A stretch of 64,000 nt of DNA from Conus ventricosus (taxonomy: Eukaryota > Mollusca > Gastropoda > Neogastropoda > Conidae): contig CM031622.1 in assembly GCA_018398815.1 (NCBI GenBank), positions 24,028,197-24,092,196 on the forward strand. Reading direction: 5' to 3'. The translations under genes were made by a program, and so were the position numbers. The notes under the pieces are model-generated. The model was not told the origin of the DNA. It saw nothing but the letters and a program-made list of their open reading frames with translations, and did no database searches. Below are positions 9,269 through 21,686 of this stretch, piece by piece. Within the stretch, counting starts at the first letter, position 1, and each line of letters begins with the position of its first letter.

Positions 9269-9343
9269 GAGCTCATGAAGAAAAACTTAACTGGAGCTCA
9301 TGAAGAAAAGCTTAACTGGAGCTCATGAAGAAAAGCTTAACTG
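9269..9343. repeat. 25-bp tandem repeat, three units
   Basis: Three consecutive copies of gagctcatgaagaaaa(a/g)cttaactg. Confidence 0.95.
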
Positions 9344-9462
9344 CGTCTGCCTACTCCTCCTTGACGTTCCACTGCATTTCTAACCGATTTCTATTCAACA
9401 GAAGTGCACGACTTGGGAAGCCCTAATGATACCCCATCCCCACCCCAACCCTGCTGACTTAC

Positions 9463-9549
9463 TGAGGATCAAAACAAGGTGTTGATCCGGTCCCTTGGCA
9501 GCATCTTTTTTCCGTGACGTGTGGCGCTCTCGAGCTTTGGCCCCGCCAC
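9463..9549 (-). CDS. MCCC2: MCCC2 exon 3, frame broken by small indels
   Basis: On the minus strand the acceptor ccttgtgcag is followed by GGAKARERHTSR and then, in shifted frames, MLPRDRINTL and DP, ending at donor CTCA|gtaagt. This is the family's GGGEKAR...SRGKLLPRERID segment near the N-terminus. One extra A in an A6 run near 9507 and one extra T in a T4 run near 9475 shift the frame; both are homopolymer errors of the kind seen across the window. The split codons join exon 2 (G|GT) and exon 4 (CA|G). I regard the exon as real and intact in the organism. Confidence 0.92.
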
Positions 9550-10126
9550 CTGCACAAGGACAACAACCCACAACATGATTCACAACTTGCCTTGGCTTAA
9601 GGCTGTGTCAGGCCAATTGACATAGGCTAGAACACTAAGGCTACATCAAAATGTTGTTATGCTCTGCATAGTTATGTGGGGATTGTCTTCAGCCATGACA
9701 AGCTCCTAGCATAACATCATTGGTCTCCAAAATCCCTCGAAGTCGGAGTGTGGTTGCCCACGTGGCAGGGTAATCAAAAACGATCGCACACATAATGTTC
9801 TCATCCGTAGCTGATGCATTTGGTTCGGATGATCCCTGGAGTCTTTAGCCAGGGTATGACAACAACAACAACAACAACATTCACAATAACCTGAATAACA
9901 AGTTTTACAATACACCAGAAAACATAGAGAAGAAGTCGTAGAACTCTAAGACAAATGGACAGGGGGTTAAATCAGAATCTTAGGACATGGAACAGGAAGA
10001 AAAGTTATAGGTAACATACAGGAAAAGAAGTCATAACCGCTGATCCTGCTAACTACCCTGTAGAATGAGAAGACAAATTAAATGGTTTTAGTTAGAGGTA
10101 TCTAGGTATCTTGCCGAAACAATGTC
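9550..10126. other. MCCC2 intron 2, no gene recognised
   Basis: Unremarkable sequence with a short (CAA)n run near 9860-9880. No exon or mobile element is recognised. Confidence 0.5.
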
Positions 10127-10132
10127 TGCCTT

Positions 10133-10224
<92 letters not shown>

Positions 10225-10228
10225 TACA
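10127..10228. repeat. Compound (CTGT)n(CT)n(CA)n microsatellite
   Basis: Tetranucleotide CTGT repeats pass into CT and then CA repeats. Confidence 0.95.
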
Positions 10229-10449
10229 CACACACTTTAAACACATATTCATCCATTTATGTATTATGTTTAAACACAAAATTCATCCGTTTACGTATAA
10301 GTTTTTATATGTCATTGTCTGTACGCATTTATTTGTCGTTCATTTGATGTCGATCAGTCCTAAAGACGGTCTGTGACCGAAACATTGATTTCTCTTCTTT
10401 TTTTTTTCTTTCTTTTTTTTCCAATTGTAAATCTTCTGAGCATCCTCAA

Positions 10450-10927
10450 AGATCGTTTGTACTGTACATATGACAAGATCTACAATGCCAGATCGTTTGT
10501 ATGTACATATGACAAGAGCTACAATGCCAGATCGTTTGTATTGTACATATGACAAGAGCTACAATGCCAGATCGTTGGTATTGTACATATGACAAGAGCT
10601 ACATGCCAGATCGTTTGTATTGTACATATGACAAGAGCTACAATGCCAGATCGTTGTTATTGTACATATGACAAGAGCTACAATGCCAGATCGTTTGTAT
10701 TGTACATATGACAAGAGCTACAATGCCAGATCGTTTGTATTGTACATATGACAAGAGCTACAATGCCAGATCGTTTGTACTGTACATATGACAAGAGCTA
10801 CAATGTCAGATCGTTGGTATTGTACATATGAGAAGAGCTACAATGCCAGATCGTTGGTATTGTACATATGACAAGAGCTACAATGCCAGATCATTGGTAT
10901 TGTACATATGACAAGAGCTACAATGTC
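10450..10927. repeat. 40-bp minisatellite, twelve units
   Basis: The motif gatcgtttgtattgtacata plus tgacaagagctacaatgcca recurs at a 39-40 bp period. It lies in MCCC2 intron 2, ending about 220 bp from exon 2. Confidence 0.95.
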
Positions 10928-11148
10928 AGGGGACTGCACCAAAACAGCTGTACTCCTGGCACTCACACCCCACACTATTGTTTTGACACAGGATTACCTG
11001 ATGTTTGTCATCTGTCTGCCAGAGAGGATTGTCTCCTCATCAAGATTTATTTATTTAATAAAACATTTTACTTTGCTGATGCCAGCTGGCGCTGACTTGT
11101 AGTAGCAGTGTGACAACAAAATGCTGAAGTTGGTTTGATGTGAATTAC

Positions 11149-11216
11149 CTTCCAGAATGCCAGCAACTGTTGTTCTCAAGTCGGTGACCAATTTTCTGCA
11201 TCCGTTCATAGTTTTC
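11149..11216 (-). CDS. MCCC2: MCCC2 exon 2, one indel
   Basis: On the minus strand an acceptor (ttcttttcag) and a donor GGAAG|gtaatt bracket a short exon encoding ENYERMQK, then after a one-base shift LVTDLRTTVAGILEG. The family has ENY..M..LV..L at this place, immediately before the glycine-rich GGGEKAR region of exon 3. The extra base lies in an A4 run near 11197. The codon joins with exons 1 and 3 are consistent. This is the last MCCC2 exon before the 16-kb intron 1. Confidence 0.88.
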
Positions 11217-11349
11217 CTGAAAAGAAAAAAAAAGTCAAGCAATAGTCTGATCAGAGACTTCCACAAGCTGTTGTCCCCCCCCCCCCCCCCCCCCCCCCCC
11301 ACTCCATGACAAGTTTTACCATCCACTGACCATTGTCCTAACCAAATGA

Positions 11350-11775
11350 CAGTAAAACTGTCATACTGGCCATTCGTTTTTTTAACTCATTCATACCTTT
11401 GAAAGAGTGAAGAAGCTCTGTGGTGCATTCCATGTCATGTACCACTCACAATGAAACATATTCTTTTCGAGTGTTAGGACTTGCATGATGTGAGACAAGC
11501 ATTTTAACCGCAGGCTCCATGAAAACCTTGTTCAAAGATGTCCCACCTGATGCGATCTCTGAATTTCTGAAAGCGATTAGCATTTTTCATGTGATCCGAG
11601 AGTTTACAGCAGAACAATTTAACAAAATTTCCAGTGTGTGTGGGTTTTTTTTTTTATATAGAATGAGTCTTTCAAAGGTTGTGTGAATGAATGACTTGTG
11701 AGTTGACTTCAACATGGTGACAGCCCTGATATGGCCCTTTGCGTTCGGCTGGGCTATAAGCAACATTACCTAACC
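11350..11775 (+). mobile_element. LINE 3'-end remnant
   Basis: Diverged copy of the LINE 3' end, matching 41225-41655: the CIPCH cysteine motif at about 11430, the region equivalent to the ORF2 stop, and the terminal hairpin ending in (a)taagcaacattacc. It is 5'-truncated. It lies just left of the block that is duplicated in this window, as the full LINE does left of the gap. Confidence 0.8.
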
Positions 11776-11821
11776 TTACCTGACAGTAAAACACCAACAC
11801 ATGCAGAAGCTGGTTGTTTTT

Positions 11822-12166
11822 TTTCCTTGCATACGCAGGCTGATACTCCTGCGGACACTCCCTGTATAGACAGGCAAGGATTAATCCCATCTACCCAACA
11901 AAGGGAGTGGAGTGTTTTTTTTATCCTGCCATTAAGGCAGCCATACTCCGGGGCAGGTGCATGCTATGTGTAACATGTCATCCATACCAATGGTCAAACT
12001 GGCCTTCTCTTCCGAAAGTTGGTGATGGCATTTTACATGTATGCAAGATGTTATGCGTGCGTTCACAAACGGAACCTCTGTTTATAGTCTCATTTGAAAG
12101 ACTGTATAGGAAATGGAGTCAGAACCAATATTAACTCCGAGGGAAAAATCCCCCTGTACCGAAATG
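11822..12166 (-). mobile_element. SINE copy lacking its tRNA-like head
   Basis: The body of the SINE at 8231-8636 recurs here with moderate divergence, from acgcaggctgatactcctgc to gggaaaaatccccctgtacc. The tRNA-like 5' part is absent and is replaced by a (TG)n tract. Confidence 0.82.
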
Positions 12167-12225
12167 GCGTGTGTGTGTATTCCATCTCTCCATCTATGCA
12201 TCGGTGCTCTACGATGTGGGAGCCC

Positions 12226-12228
12226 ACG

Positions 12229-12294
<66 letters not shown>

Positions 12295-12387
12295 CGCGCG
12301 CGCGCTGTGTATAGTGTATGCGTCACGTATGTCTGTACATTGTCATGTATGTCTCTGTGTGTAAACGTGCGCGCTTTGTGTGTGTGT

Positions 12388-12460
<73 letters not shown>

Positions 12461-13240
12461 ACGCGCGTGCATGGTGCATGTATGAATATATGCTTTATTG
12501 ATTCATCATTTTCAATAAAACTGTTACTGGATAAGAAATGGGAGTGTGCATGTAAGTTTCTATTTTCATGTACACTTGTCTCAACAGACTTAGACAATGG
12601 TATGTGGTGTGAGTGTGTTGGTTGTGTGGTGTGTATATGTTTTGTGTGTGTGTGTGTGGTGTGTGTGTGTGGGTGGGTGTGTGTGGGGTTGTGGTGTGTG
12701 TTGTGTGTGTGTGTGAGGGGAGAAGAGAGAGAGAGAGAAGAGAGAGAAGAAGAGAGAGAGAGAGAGAGAGAGAGAGTATGTCTCTCTGAGTGTGAGTACG
12801 TACAGGAACTGCATGTGTGCAATAATTATTTGAGCAAACATCAACATAATGTCGGATAGGAAAGATAAAAAAAAAGAATATTTTTACAGTCGGACATGAA
12901 CACAAAGACGGAAAACACAGGCAAGCACTTATAGCAGATTAAAAAAAAAATGGAAGATTAAGCAACAGATTGAGTTTTACCTTCTTTAAATGTTTTAATT
13001 AGAATCTATTTTATGATGGGAGATGTGAGCACATGTTTCACTTCAGTGAAATAATGTTAATTATTTCAAATCTGCATAGTCAGTGTGTGTGTTTGTGTGT
13101 GTTGTGTGTGTGTTGTGTGTGTGTGTGTGTGTGTTGTGTGGAGGGTGTGTGGGTGCGTGTGTGCGTGCGTGCGTGCGTGTGGTGCTGCGGGCGTGTGTTG
13201 TCTGTCTGGTGGTGTTCGTGTGTGTGTGTCTGTGGTACTA
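12226..13240. repeat. Cluster of (TG)n and (GA)n microsatellites
   Basis: Long TG tracts at 12232-12290, 12383-12458, 12640-12716 and 13081-13230, with a GA tract at 12719-12778. Between them a short unique stretch (12480-12600) recurs at 43070-43190. Open frames here are low-complexity only. Confidence 0.9.
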
Positions 13241-13420
13241 TAGGTCCACATGTGTGATGTAAATTATACAAGGGATTTTCAGATAATTTGAAATGTCTCT
13301 TCGGGCATGACCATTAAATGAACACGAACACACATCATTTGTTTTAATAAGAAATGGACTACACAACTGATTGTCGAGAAATTGTGAGAATTTATACACG
13401 CTTTTTTTTTTTTTATCCAG

Positions 13421-13611
13421 CACTCTTTTATAACATTACTTTCTGGACACTGCCTCAAGAAAGGTCTCCAAATGCGATGTATTCAAAACCTGATTTCATC
13501 CTTTATCAACGTCTGTCTGGCGCTCCAAAAATTGATGGGCCAATGCTAGCTGACCTGTGCGCTGTAAACCCTGATTACTTCCCAGAGATTAAGCACATTT
13601 ATTTTCTGGAG
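13421..13611 (+). other. Unassigned exon-like segment, copy A
   Basis: A strong acceptor (poly-T then atccag) and donor CTGGAG|gtaagg bracket a plus-strand segment open throughout in one frame, with words such as KPDFILYQRLSGAPKIDGP and LCAVNPDYFPEIKHIYFLE. The peptide looks like real protein but I cannot place it. It lies inside MCCC2 intron 1 on the opposite strand, so it would belong to another gene, a domesticated or decayed transposon, or a pseudo-exon. The copy at 44031-44222 has the same splice signals but broken frame and about ten percent differences. Confidence 0.4.
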
Positions 13612-13769
13612 GTAAGGGCATTTTTCTAATAAACATTCTGGCTCCAGAAAGAACTAGAGGAAAGTGAGAAATACTTGGGGGGAGATAAAAAAAAAAGATG
13701 TGATGAAAGTTTCAAAAAAAAACATATATTGAAAAGTTAGTGACTCAAGTTCTGCAGTGCAGATCATGA

Positions 13770-16700
13770 TCCAAGACTTTGCCTTGCAACCATTACTGAC
13801 ATGCTGGCCAGACTTGGGGCGGTGGGCAGGGTCACGGGGCTGAACATGCAGCCAAGCTTTGCCTGGCAGACATTGTGCACATGTAACTGCAGACTTTGCC
13901 TGCAGACATTGCTGAACATGCGCCAGACTTTGCCTTGCATGACATTGCTAAACAGCTGCCAGACGTTTGCCTTGCAGAACACTGCTGAACATGCCAGACT
14001 TTGCTGCAGACATTGCTGAACATGCCAGACTTTGCCTGGCAGTACATTGCTGAAAATGCACAAGAACTTTGCCTTGCAGACATTGCTGAACATGCCAGTC
14101 TTTTGTCATGCCGACACTGCTGAACATGCCAGTCTTGTCATGCAGACATTGCTGAAGCCTGCCGCAAACTTTGCCTTGCAGACATTGAACTGCCAGTCTT
14201 TGACAAGCTGACAACTCTGCTGAAACATGCCAGACTTTGTCATGCAGACATTGCTGAGCATGCCTGCCAGACTTTGCCTTGCAGATATTGCTGAACATAC
14301 TTCCAGACTTGCCATGCAGACATTGCTCAACATGCCAGACTTGCCTCAAACATTGCTGAACATACTGCCAGACTTTGCCATGCAGACATTGCTGAACATA
14401 CTGCCAGACTTTGCCATGCAGACATTGCTTGAACATGCCAGACTTTGCCTTGCATAGACATTGCTTGAACATACTGCCAAACTTTGCCCATGCAGACCTT
14501 GCTGAACATCGCCAGACTTTGCCTTGCAAACATTGCTGACATGCTCCAACTTTGCCATGCTAACATTACTGAAACATACTGCCAACTTTGCCTTGCAGAC
14601 ACGGCTGAACATGCTGCCAGACTACTTCCTCACACTGCAGACATTGCTGAACATGCTGCCAGACTTTGCCATCAGACATTGCTGAACTTGCCAGACTTTG
14701 CCTGCCACATTGCTAAACATGCCTGCCCGACTTTGTCTTGCAGACTTTGCTGAACATGTGCCCAGAACTTTGCCTTGCAGGACACTGCAACACAAGCTGC
14801 CCAGACTTTGCCTTGCAGAAAATGCTGAACATGCTGCCAGACTTTGCCATGCAGACAATGCTCAACATGCCAACTTTGCCTTGCAGACCACTGCTTAACA
14901 TGCTGCCCACCACTTTGCCAAGCAACATTGCTGAACATACTGCCCGACTTAGCATGCCGACATTGCTAAACATACTGCCAGACATTGCCGTAGCAACTCG
15001 CTGTACATGCTGCCAGACTTTGCCTGCAGACATGCTAAACATACTGCCAACTTTTGGCCTTGCAGACACGACTGAACATACTGCCAGACTTGCCTTGGCA
15101 GACACTGCTGAACATGCGTGCAGACTTTTGCCTTGCAGAGAGGACATTGCTGAACATGCTGCCAGACTTTGCCATACAGCATTGGCTAAAACATGCTGGC
15201 CAGACTTTGCCATGCTGACATTGCTGAACATGCCAGACTTTGCCTTGCAGACATTTGCTAAATGCTGCCAGACTTGCCTGCAGGGACACAGCTGAACATT
15301 TACTGCCAGACTTTGCCATGCAGACATTGCTGACATGCAGAACATTGCCATGCAAGACATTGCTAAGCATGCTGCCATACTTTGCCTTGCAGTCAACTGC
15401 TGAACGATGTAACTGCCAGACTTGGCCTTGCAGACATTGCCTGAACATGCTGCCAGACTTTGCTTGCAGACACAGCTGAACATGTTACTGCATACTTTGC
15501 CTTGCAGACACTGCTGAACATGTTACTGCCAGACCTTTGCCTTGCAGACAACTGCTGAACATGCTGCCAGACTTTGCCTGCAGACAACTGCTGAACATGT
15601 GTACTGCCAGACTTTGCTTGGCAGACACTGCTGGAAACAATGACTGCAGACATTGGGGGGGGCCCTCTGACACTGCAGAACTTGTTGCCAGACTTTGCCT
15701 TTGCAGACAACTGCTCAACATGTAACACTGCCAGACCCTTGCCTTGCAGACATTTGCTACATGCTGCCAACTTTGCCTTGCATACATTGCAGAACATGCT
15801 GCCAGACTTTGCCTGCCAGACATCCTGCACATGCTGAGCAGACTTTGCCTTGCAGACACTGCTGAACATGCCAGCCAGACTTTGCCTTACAGACATTGCT
15901 GAACATGCAGGGCAACGCTTTGCCCAGCAGACATTGCTCAACATGCTGCCAGACTTTGCCGTGCAGACATTTTTTTTTGCTGAACATGTGCCAGACATAG
16001 CCCTGCTGACATTGTAATCATGCCAGACTTTCCTGCTTGCTGAAACATGCCAGACTTTGCCTTAGACATGCTGAAACATGCAGACAAGACTTTTGCCCTG
16101 CAGACATTGCTGAACATGCAGATTTTGGCCATGCAGACATTGCTGAAACAGCCCAAGACTTTGCCTTGCAGACACTGCTGAACATGCCGCCAGACTTTGC
16201 CTGCAGACATTGTGAACATGCCAGACTTGCCTTGCGGACATTGCTGAACATGCCGGCCAGACTTTGCCCTTGCAGACATCTAATGCTGGAACATGCCAGA
16301 CTTTGCCAGCAGAACATTGCTGAACATGCAAACTTTGCCTTGCAGACACTGGCGACATGGCTGCCAGACTTTGCCTTGCAGACATTGCTGATAACATCCA
16401 GACTTTTGCCATGCAACATTGCAGAACATGCCAGACTTTGCCTTGGCAGATATTGCTGACAAGCAGATTTTGCCATGCAGACATTGCTGAACAGCCAACT
16501 TTGCCTTGCAGACATTGCTCAACATGCAGACTTTGTCTTGTAGACATTGCTCAACATGCCAGACTTTTGTCTTGCAGACATTGCTCACCATGCCAGAACT
16601 TTGTCTTGCAGACCACTGCTCAACATGCCAGACTTTGGCCTTGCAGACTTGCTCAACATACCAGACTTGCATGCAGACATAGCTCAACATGCCAGACCTG

Positions 16701-17165
16701 CCATGCAGACATTGCTGAACATGCCAGACTCTGCCAACAGACACTGCTAGCCTATGTCAGTAGGACATTGCTGGACATGCGGCCAGACTTTTGCCTTCCA
16801 GACACTGCCGAACAAACTACTGCCAAACTTTGGCCATGCAGACATTGCTGAACATCCAGACTTTGCTTTGCAGACATTGCTGAACATCTACCAGACTTGC
16901 CTGGCGGACATTGCTGAACACCACGGCCATCTTTGCATTGGCAGACATTTGCTTGAACATGCTTGCCAACTTGGTCGACATTGCAGAACAGCCAGACTCT
17001 GCCATGCAACTTGCTGAACATGCCAGACTTTGCTTTTGCAGACATTGCTGAACATGCTGCCAGACTTTGCCTGGCCGGACATTGCGAACACTGCGCCAGA
17101 CTTTGCTTGCAGACGTTGCTGAACATACTGCCAGACTTTGGCCTTGCAGACATTGTTTGAAACAT
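13770..17165. repeat. 36-bp minisatellite, noisy copy A
   Basis: Units of 33-36 bp built from ttgcagacattgctgaacat and gctgccagacttt. About 95 units are present, with frequent single-base indels, unlike the clean array at 44372-46060. The noise pattern suggests unpolished reads rather than biology. Confidence 0.93.
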
Positions 17166-17627
17166 GCTGTCATGCACTGCCCTCTGTCTTCAACATCCTG
17201 ACCAAAGACTATATAGTTTATAAACACCCCATCTTGTGCCGAATTGGATGAAGATAAGATTGCTCGTGTTTGTCCTAGTGTTGTGTATCTTGCCTGAAGA
17301 GACGTAAGAGGCTGAAATGTGTCAAGTTTTTTCCTAGAGAATCGTTTTGCCTGTTTTTGGGGCAGAGCTTTATGAATTTTTTAACAATTTGTTCAGATAT
17401 CCGCCCTGCCTCCGCCTCACTTTGCAAGTCTGAAACTCCATGTCAGGAACATGTTCCCAAGTTCCTGGGTTTCATGTGTGTGTATTTGGAAGAAACCAAG
17501 AAATGTCGAAAGAAAACACAGATCGCTTGGGCAAGCTTTCAACAAAAACAAAACACAACAAAAAGGGGAGGTTTCAAAGTCTATCCGTAGGTCACATAGT
17601 CATGGAAACCATGCCCCAGGCATGCAT
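17166..17627. other. Array flank, possible Penelope-like 3' remnant
   Basis: The sequence after the array (tatcttgcctgaagag, gaggctgaaatgtgt) resembles the 3' ends of Penelope-like elements in wording, as also seen near 46180. The resemblance is weak. No gene is recognised. It matches 46061-46520 in copy B. Confidence 0.3.
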
Positions 17628-20600
17628 CATCATCATCCATTCTCTTGCCCATGATGGGCGTAGAGGAAGATGAGAGACACTCTCGAAGCCACACCGCCTA
17701 CCGGCCCTGTCCTCTGCCTGTCGCATTCAGCGTAGGACATTTCCCAACCTGGTCCATTCTTGATGATTGTCCGAACCACTTTTGGCTTGTCGTCCCATTC
17801 GTCTGCCACCTCCAGCTGCCCTGGATGACTGTTTTGGCAGTGAATTGTGGCGTATGACAGCCGAACCTCGACAGCTCCTCTTCTTGACTGTTTTGCCAAG
17901 AGAGGTTCTGGGGCCTGCAAGTGATGTTATTTTGGGCTCCCTCAAAAGGTCGTTTGTCTTCCCGGTCTTGCAAGAGATCCCGAGCAAGCGCCTGAAGCAA
18001 TTATTATCAAACGTCGGATTCTCTTCGTGGTCTCTTGCTGTCATGGTCCAGCTTTCGCAGCCATACAGCAGGATGGGACAGCAAACAGGGACTTGTACAG
18101 CTCAATCGTTGTAGGAAAGCTGATCTCCTCCTTCCAGAACTTGTTTAGCTTTGCCATTTGCTGCTGTTGCGATCGCTAGTCTGGTCTTGATTTCTGTTGT
18201 AGAGCGACCGCTTTGGTGAGAGTGGGCGCAAGGTATTTGAAAGCGCCCACTTCTTCAAAGCTGTTGTCCGTCATGTAGATTTCCAGCAGGGTGTTGGTTT
18301 GTGCTGTGACCAGGACTTTGCTTTTTTCTGTGCTCACTTCCCATTCCATATGCACTGCCCTTTCTTTCCAGTCTCTTGTCTGTCTTGTAGTTCTCGTTGC
18401 TGCCTCCACAGGTCCGATGTCTTCGGCGAACTCTCAGATTATTGATGGTTTCCTCCTACGATGGTGAGACAGTGGAGTGGAAGTCCATGGAGGTTTCACG
18501 CATGATGTTTTCCGAGGAAAAGATTGAACAGTACAGGAGATAGCAGGCAGCCTGCGGACTCCAAACGTGGTCTTGAAGTAGTCCCCCCAATCTGGTTGTT
18601 GAGGAGACTGCGCTGCTGGCGGTGTTATACATCGCCTGGAATGGTTTGAGGACGAAGACCCTCCTCTCTCCAGAACTTTCTGAGCACACTGCCACAGACC
18701 CTTTGTGCATCACCCTGTCAAACGCTTTCCTAAAGTCCAATGAAGTGTGGAACAGGTCTCTCTGATGTTGCAGATGTTTCACCATCATAATCCGGCAGGT
18801 GAAGATCTGTATCGACTTCTTCTGCCTGCCCTGAATCCAGCTTGTTCTTGCCGCCAGGTGTTTCCTTCCGCTCTTTCTTCAGACGATTCAAGATGACTCT
18901 GAGCAAATGATTTTACTGGTGTGGCTAATGAGACTTATTGTTCTGTAGTTCTGGCATTGGCGTAGATTTCCTTATTGGGCAGGGATGATGAGTGATTGAT
19001 TCCATTCTGTGGGCCACCTGTTTTGTCTCCCAGATCTTCTGACAAATCGATGTTACTAGAGTGACCAATTCCCTTCCTCCATTGTTGAGCAGCTTCTGCT
19101 GGGATATTGCCTGCTCCGGTGATTTTCCCTGCCGGAAGGCTGCCGATGCTTCTTCACTTCTTCTCTCATCACTGGTAGTGGTAAGGATTCCCATGATGGG
19201 GTTGAGTCCCCCCCTCAAACAACTGATCGTCTGGCTGTAAAGGGTAGTTGTAAAGTTCTATGGCAGTAAACTGTGTCCACGGATTCAAAACGCGGAGCTC
19301 TGTGCAGCAGATAGCCTGAGGTATCCTCGATGACTGACGATCTGTTTTAGGCTGCGTCTGGTGAGGTTTCCAGTGTGGTGAAGGCATTTTGTCTGTTTTC
19401 GTCCCTTTCCATACCTTTCGTCGATGTTCTCCCAGCACTGATTATTGATCCATGTTCTTTGGGCTTCAATCATTTCCTTCTTTACAGGTTGTTGGTTTTT
19501 CGATCCTGTGCGCTTTGTTCAGGGCTGAATTTCGTATTCTTCATAACTTTCTTTTGTCGCAGAGGTCAAGTATGTTGTTTTAGATCCCATGCTTGGTGTT
19601 TTCTTTTTCCACTGTCGCCCAAGTACCTCCCTGCTCTGTTTCGCAGACTGCGTCATTGAAGCGTTTGTGAGGTCGTTGATGTCCACTGTCCAGGAGGTTG
19701 GAGTGCCGCGAACCGCCCCCCGAGCTGTGTCTGGAATGCCTCTTCTATCTCTTGGTCTTTTAACTTCTCCAGGTCCAAACTTGATGCGTGCTGCGCAGCT
19801 GGTACTTTTTTTTTTCAATTTGATCTCATGGTGAGCAGCAACGAGATCGTGGTCGCTGCCTATATCAGCTCCAGGGGTAATGGTCCTCGTCTTTGCTTTA
19901 TTGAGGCTTGATTTGAGCGCCGGCTGAGTGAGGACAAAGTCGCTATCTGGTTGTTTGTCATTCCCGTTCGCGCATGCCAGGTTGTTCCTTCCTTGACAGT
20001 TTGTGGAGTACAGGGTGTTGGCAATGGTGAGCGTTTGGGTGCAGGCAAACTCCAGAAGGCGAAGTCCCCTGTCGTTAGTTCCCCTGTCGTAATTGACCCA
20101 CTGTTCACACCCCAGTCTTTGAGGCATCTGGGCCGACGTTAGCGTTGAAGGTCCCCCTGAACTAATGATGATGTCCTTCTTGGGCTTTTCTGATGGTGAC
20201 TTCTACATTCTCGTAGAATTCTTCCACCGCCTGATCTCGTGGCTGGTAGTTGGAGCAACACCTGTCTGATGTTGATGTTCTTTGGTTTGGCTGACACACG
20301 AATGCATATGAATTCTGCTGTTAACAGGTGTGCAGTCTCAAGATGCATCCAGTGATTTCTTTGCGTACGATAAAAGCTACGCCTTTTTCATGTAGTGGAT
20401 CCCCCCGCCCACCCCCCTTCGCACACTGTACCACATCTTGTGTCCTCCTCTGTGCTTGCTTCTCCAAAGCTGTCCATCTTACTCCGACATACCCACAATG
20501 TCCCCCAGTGGCAACGTCTCAAGCTCGTGCTCTAGTTCTTTACTTTGCCGCACTGAAGGAGTGTAACGAACATTTCCAGGTTCAAATGGTAATTTTCCTC

Positions 20601-20891
20601 AGTTGGCCAGCTTGTATGATGTCTTTGCCCCATAGCTGACTTTTCACTTCCCCCCTGTGCTTGTCAGTGGGCAGCGCGGTCGTTGGTAACCCCCGGCCGC
20701 CCGGCCGATCCAGGTATGATTGCTGAACTATGGTGTACTCCTCATGAACTTTTCTGTGGGCTTAGTAATCCTTGGTGGCGCCAATCCCCTCTCCCAAGAC
20801 ACCTAACTGTGACAGGTAACTGGGCTACAGCTTACCAGTAGCAACCAGTTGTCTTGAACCTGACCTGACATGCAATTCCACCCTCTCCGCC
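17628..20891 (-). mobile_element. Non-LTR retrotransposon with endonuclease and RT, copy A only
   Basis: About 3.26 kb on the minus strand. From the 5' side it encodes an apurinic-type endonuclease (VQGD near 20145; TNDRGLRLLEFA near 20050; GSDHDLV near 19850), a reverse transcriptase (DFRKAFDRV near 18720; MEVSTEKSKVLV and FKYL at 18230-18350), and a C-terminal CFRRLLGIS segment near 17990, ending in YAHHGQENG. Its 3' tail is (ATG)n, at 17628-17637. Many frameshifts make it defective or badly read. Copy B at about 46525 has the uninterrupted site; gcat at 17624-17627 and 20892-20895 may be the duplication. Clade (RTE- or I-like) is not settled. Confidence 0.88.
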
Positions 20892-21554
20892 GCATACTGA
20901 GCCGTAAATGCATGCACAGGATGACTGTTTAACTACCTGTTGAAGATGGGCAGCTGCCTGAATCACAAGGACAAACTGGTCGACAAGCATCATATGGAGA
21001 AGTGAGGCATCTGGTGAGGTGCATGCCTCTTAGCTTTTTTTTTTTTTTTTTTAAACAACATGGGAGTGTGTAGATAAATGCAAACATTTAAGGGCCATGG
21101 CTGGCCTATGTTAGCCTCAGCAAACCTTATATGAAATGTGTGAAAAGCGAAATTAAAAGACAGATAAAGATTGATATCTTAGAATAAAAATACTTTCTAA
21201 AAATCTTTTTTTTCTTTAATGAATGATATGGATTTTTTCAGGAACCTTTTCCTGGATAGAGTAGGAGCATGTAAGTCTACTTTATTCTTGAGAAGGGTAC
21301 AGGCACAGTTGTTGCTGATGGAGGTGGTTTTGGGGGGGGGTGTTGTTTGTAAATCGATGAGAGGTTACACTGTTGAACATTTTTGTTGGCTGCTGAGGCA
21401 AAACTTCGAAGCAGCTTTGAGGCTGGTGAGGACCAGGAAATTGTAAGATTTTGTGCAATTAAGCGATATTTAAAGTGGCATTTTTGAACGAAACATTGGA
21501 GGAAAGGTATTTTTGAGTCAGTGAGGACCTGTCAATGTGCTGATTTGAAACATG
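20892..21554. other. Intronic sequence shared with copy B
   Basis: Matches 46525-47174 with indels and substitutions. A poly-T run at about 21035 is the only feature. No exon is recognised. Confidence 0.5.
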
Positions 21555-21649
21555 ATAAGATAACTAATGTTTCTGCTTATAGCCCATCCGACACAGAGGG
21601 CCACATCAGTGCTGTCACCAACCACGTTAAAAAATCAACTCACCAGTCC

Positions 21650-21686
<37 letters not shown>

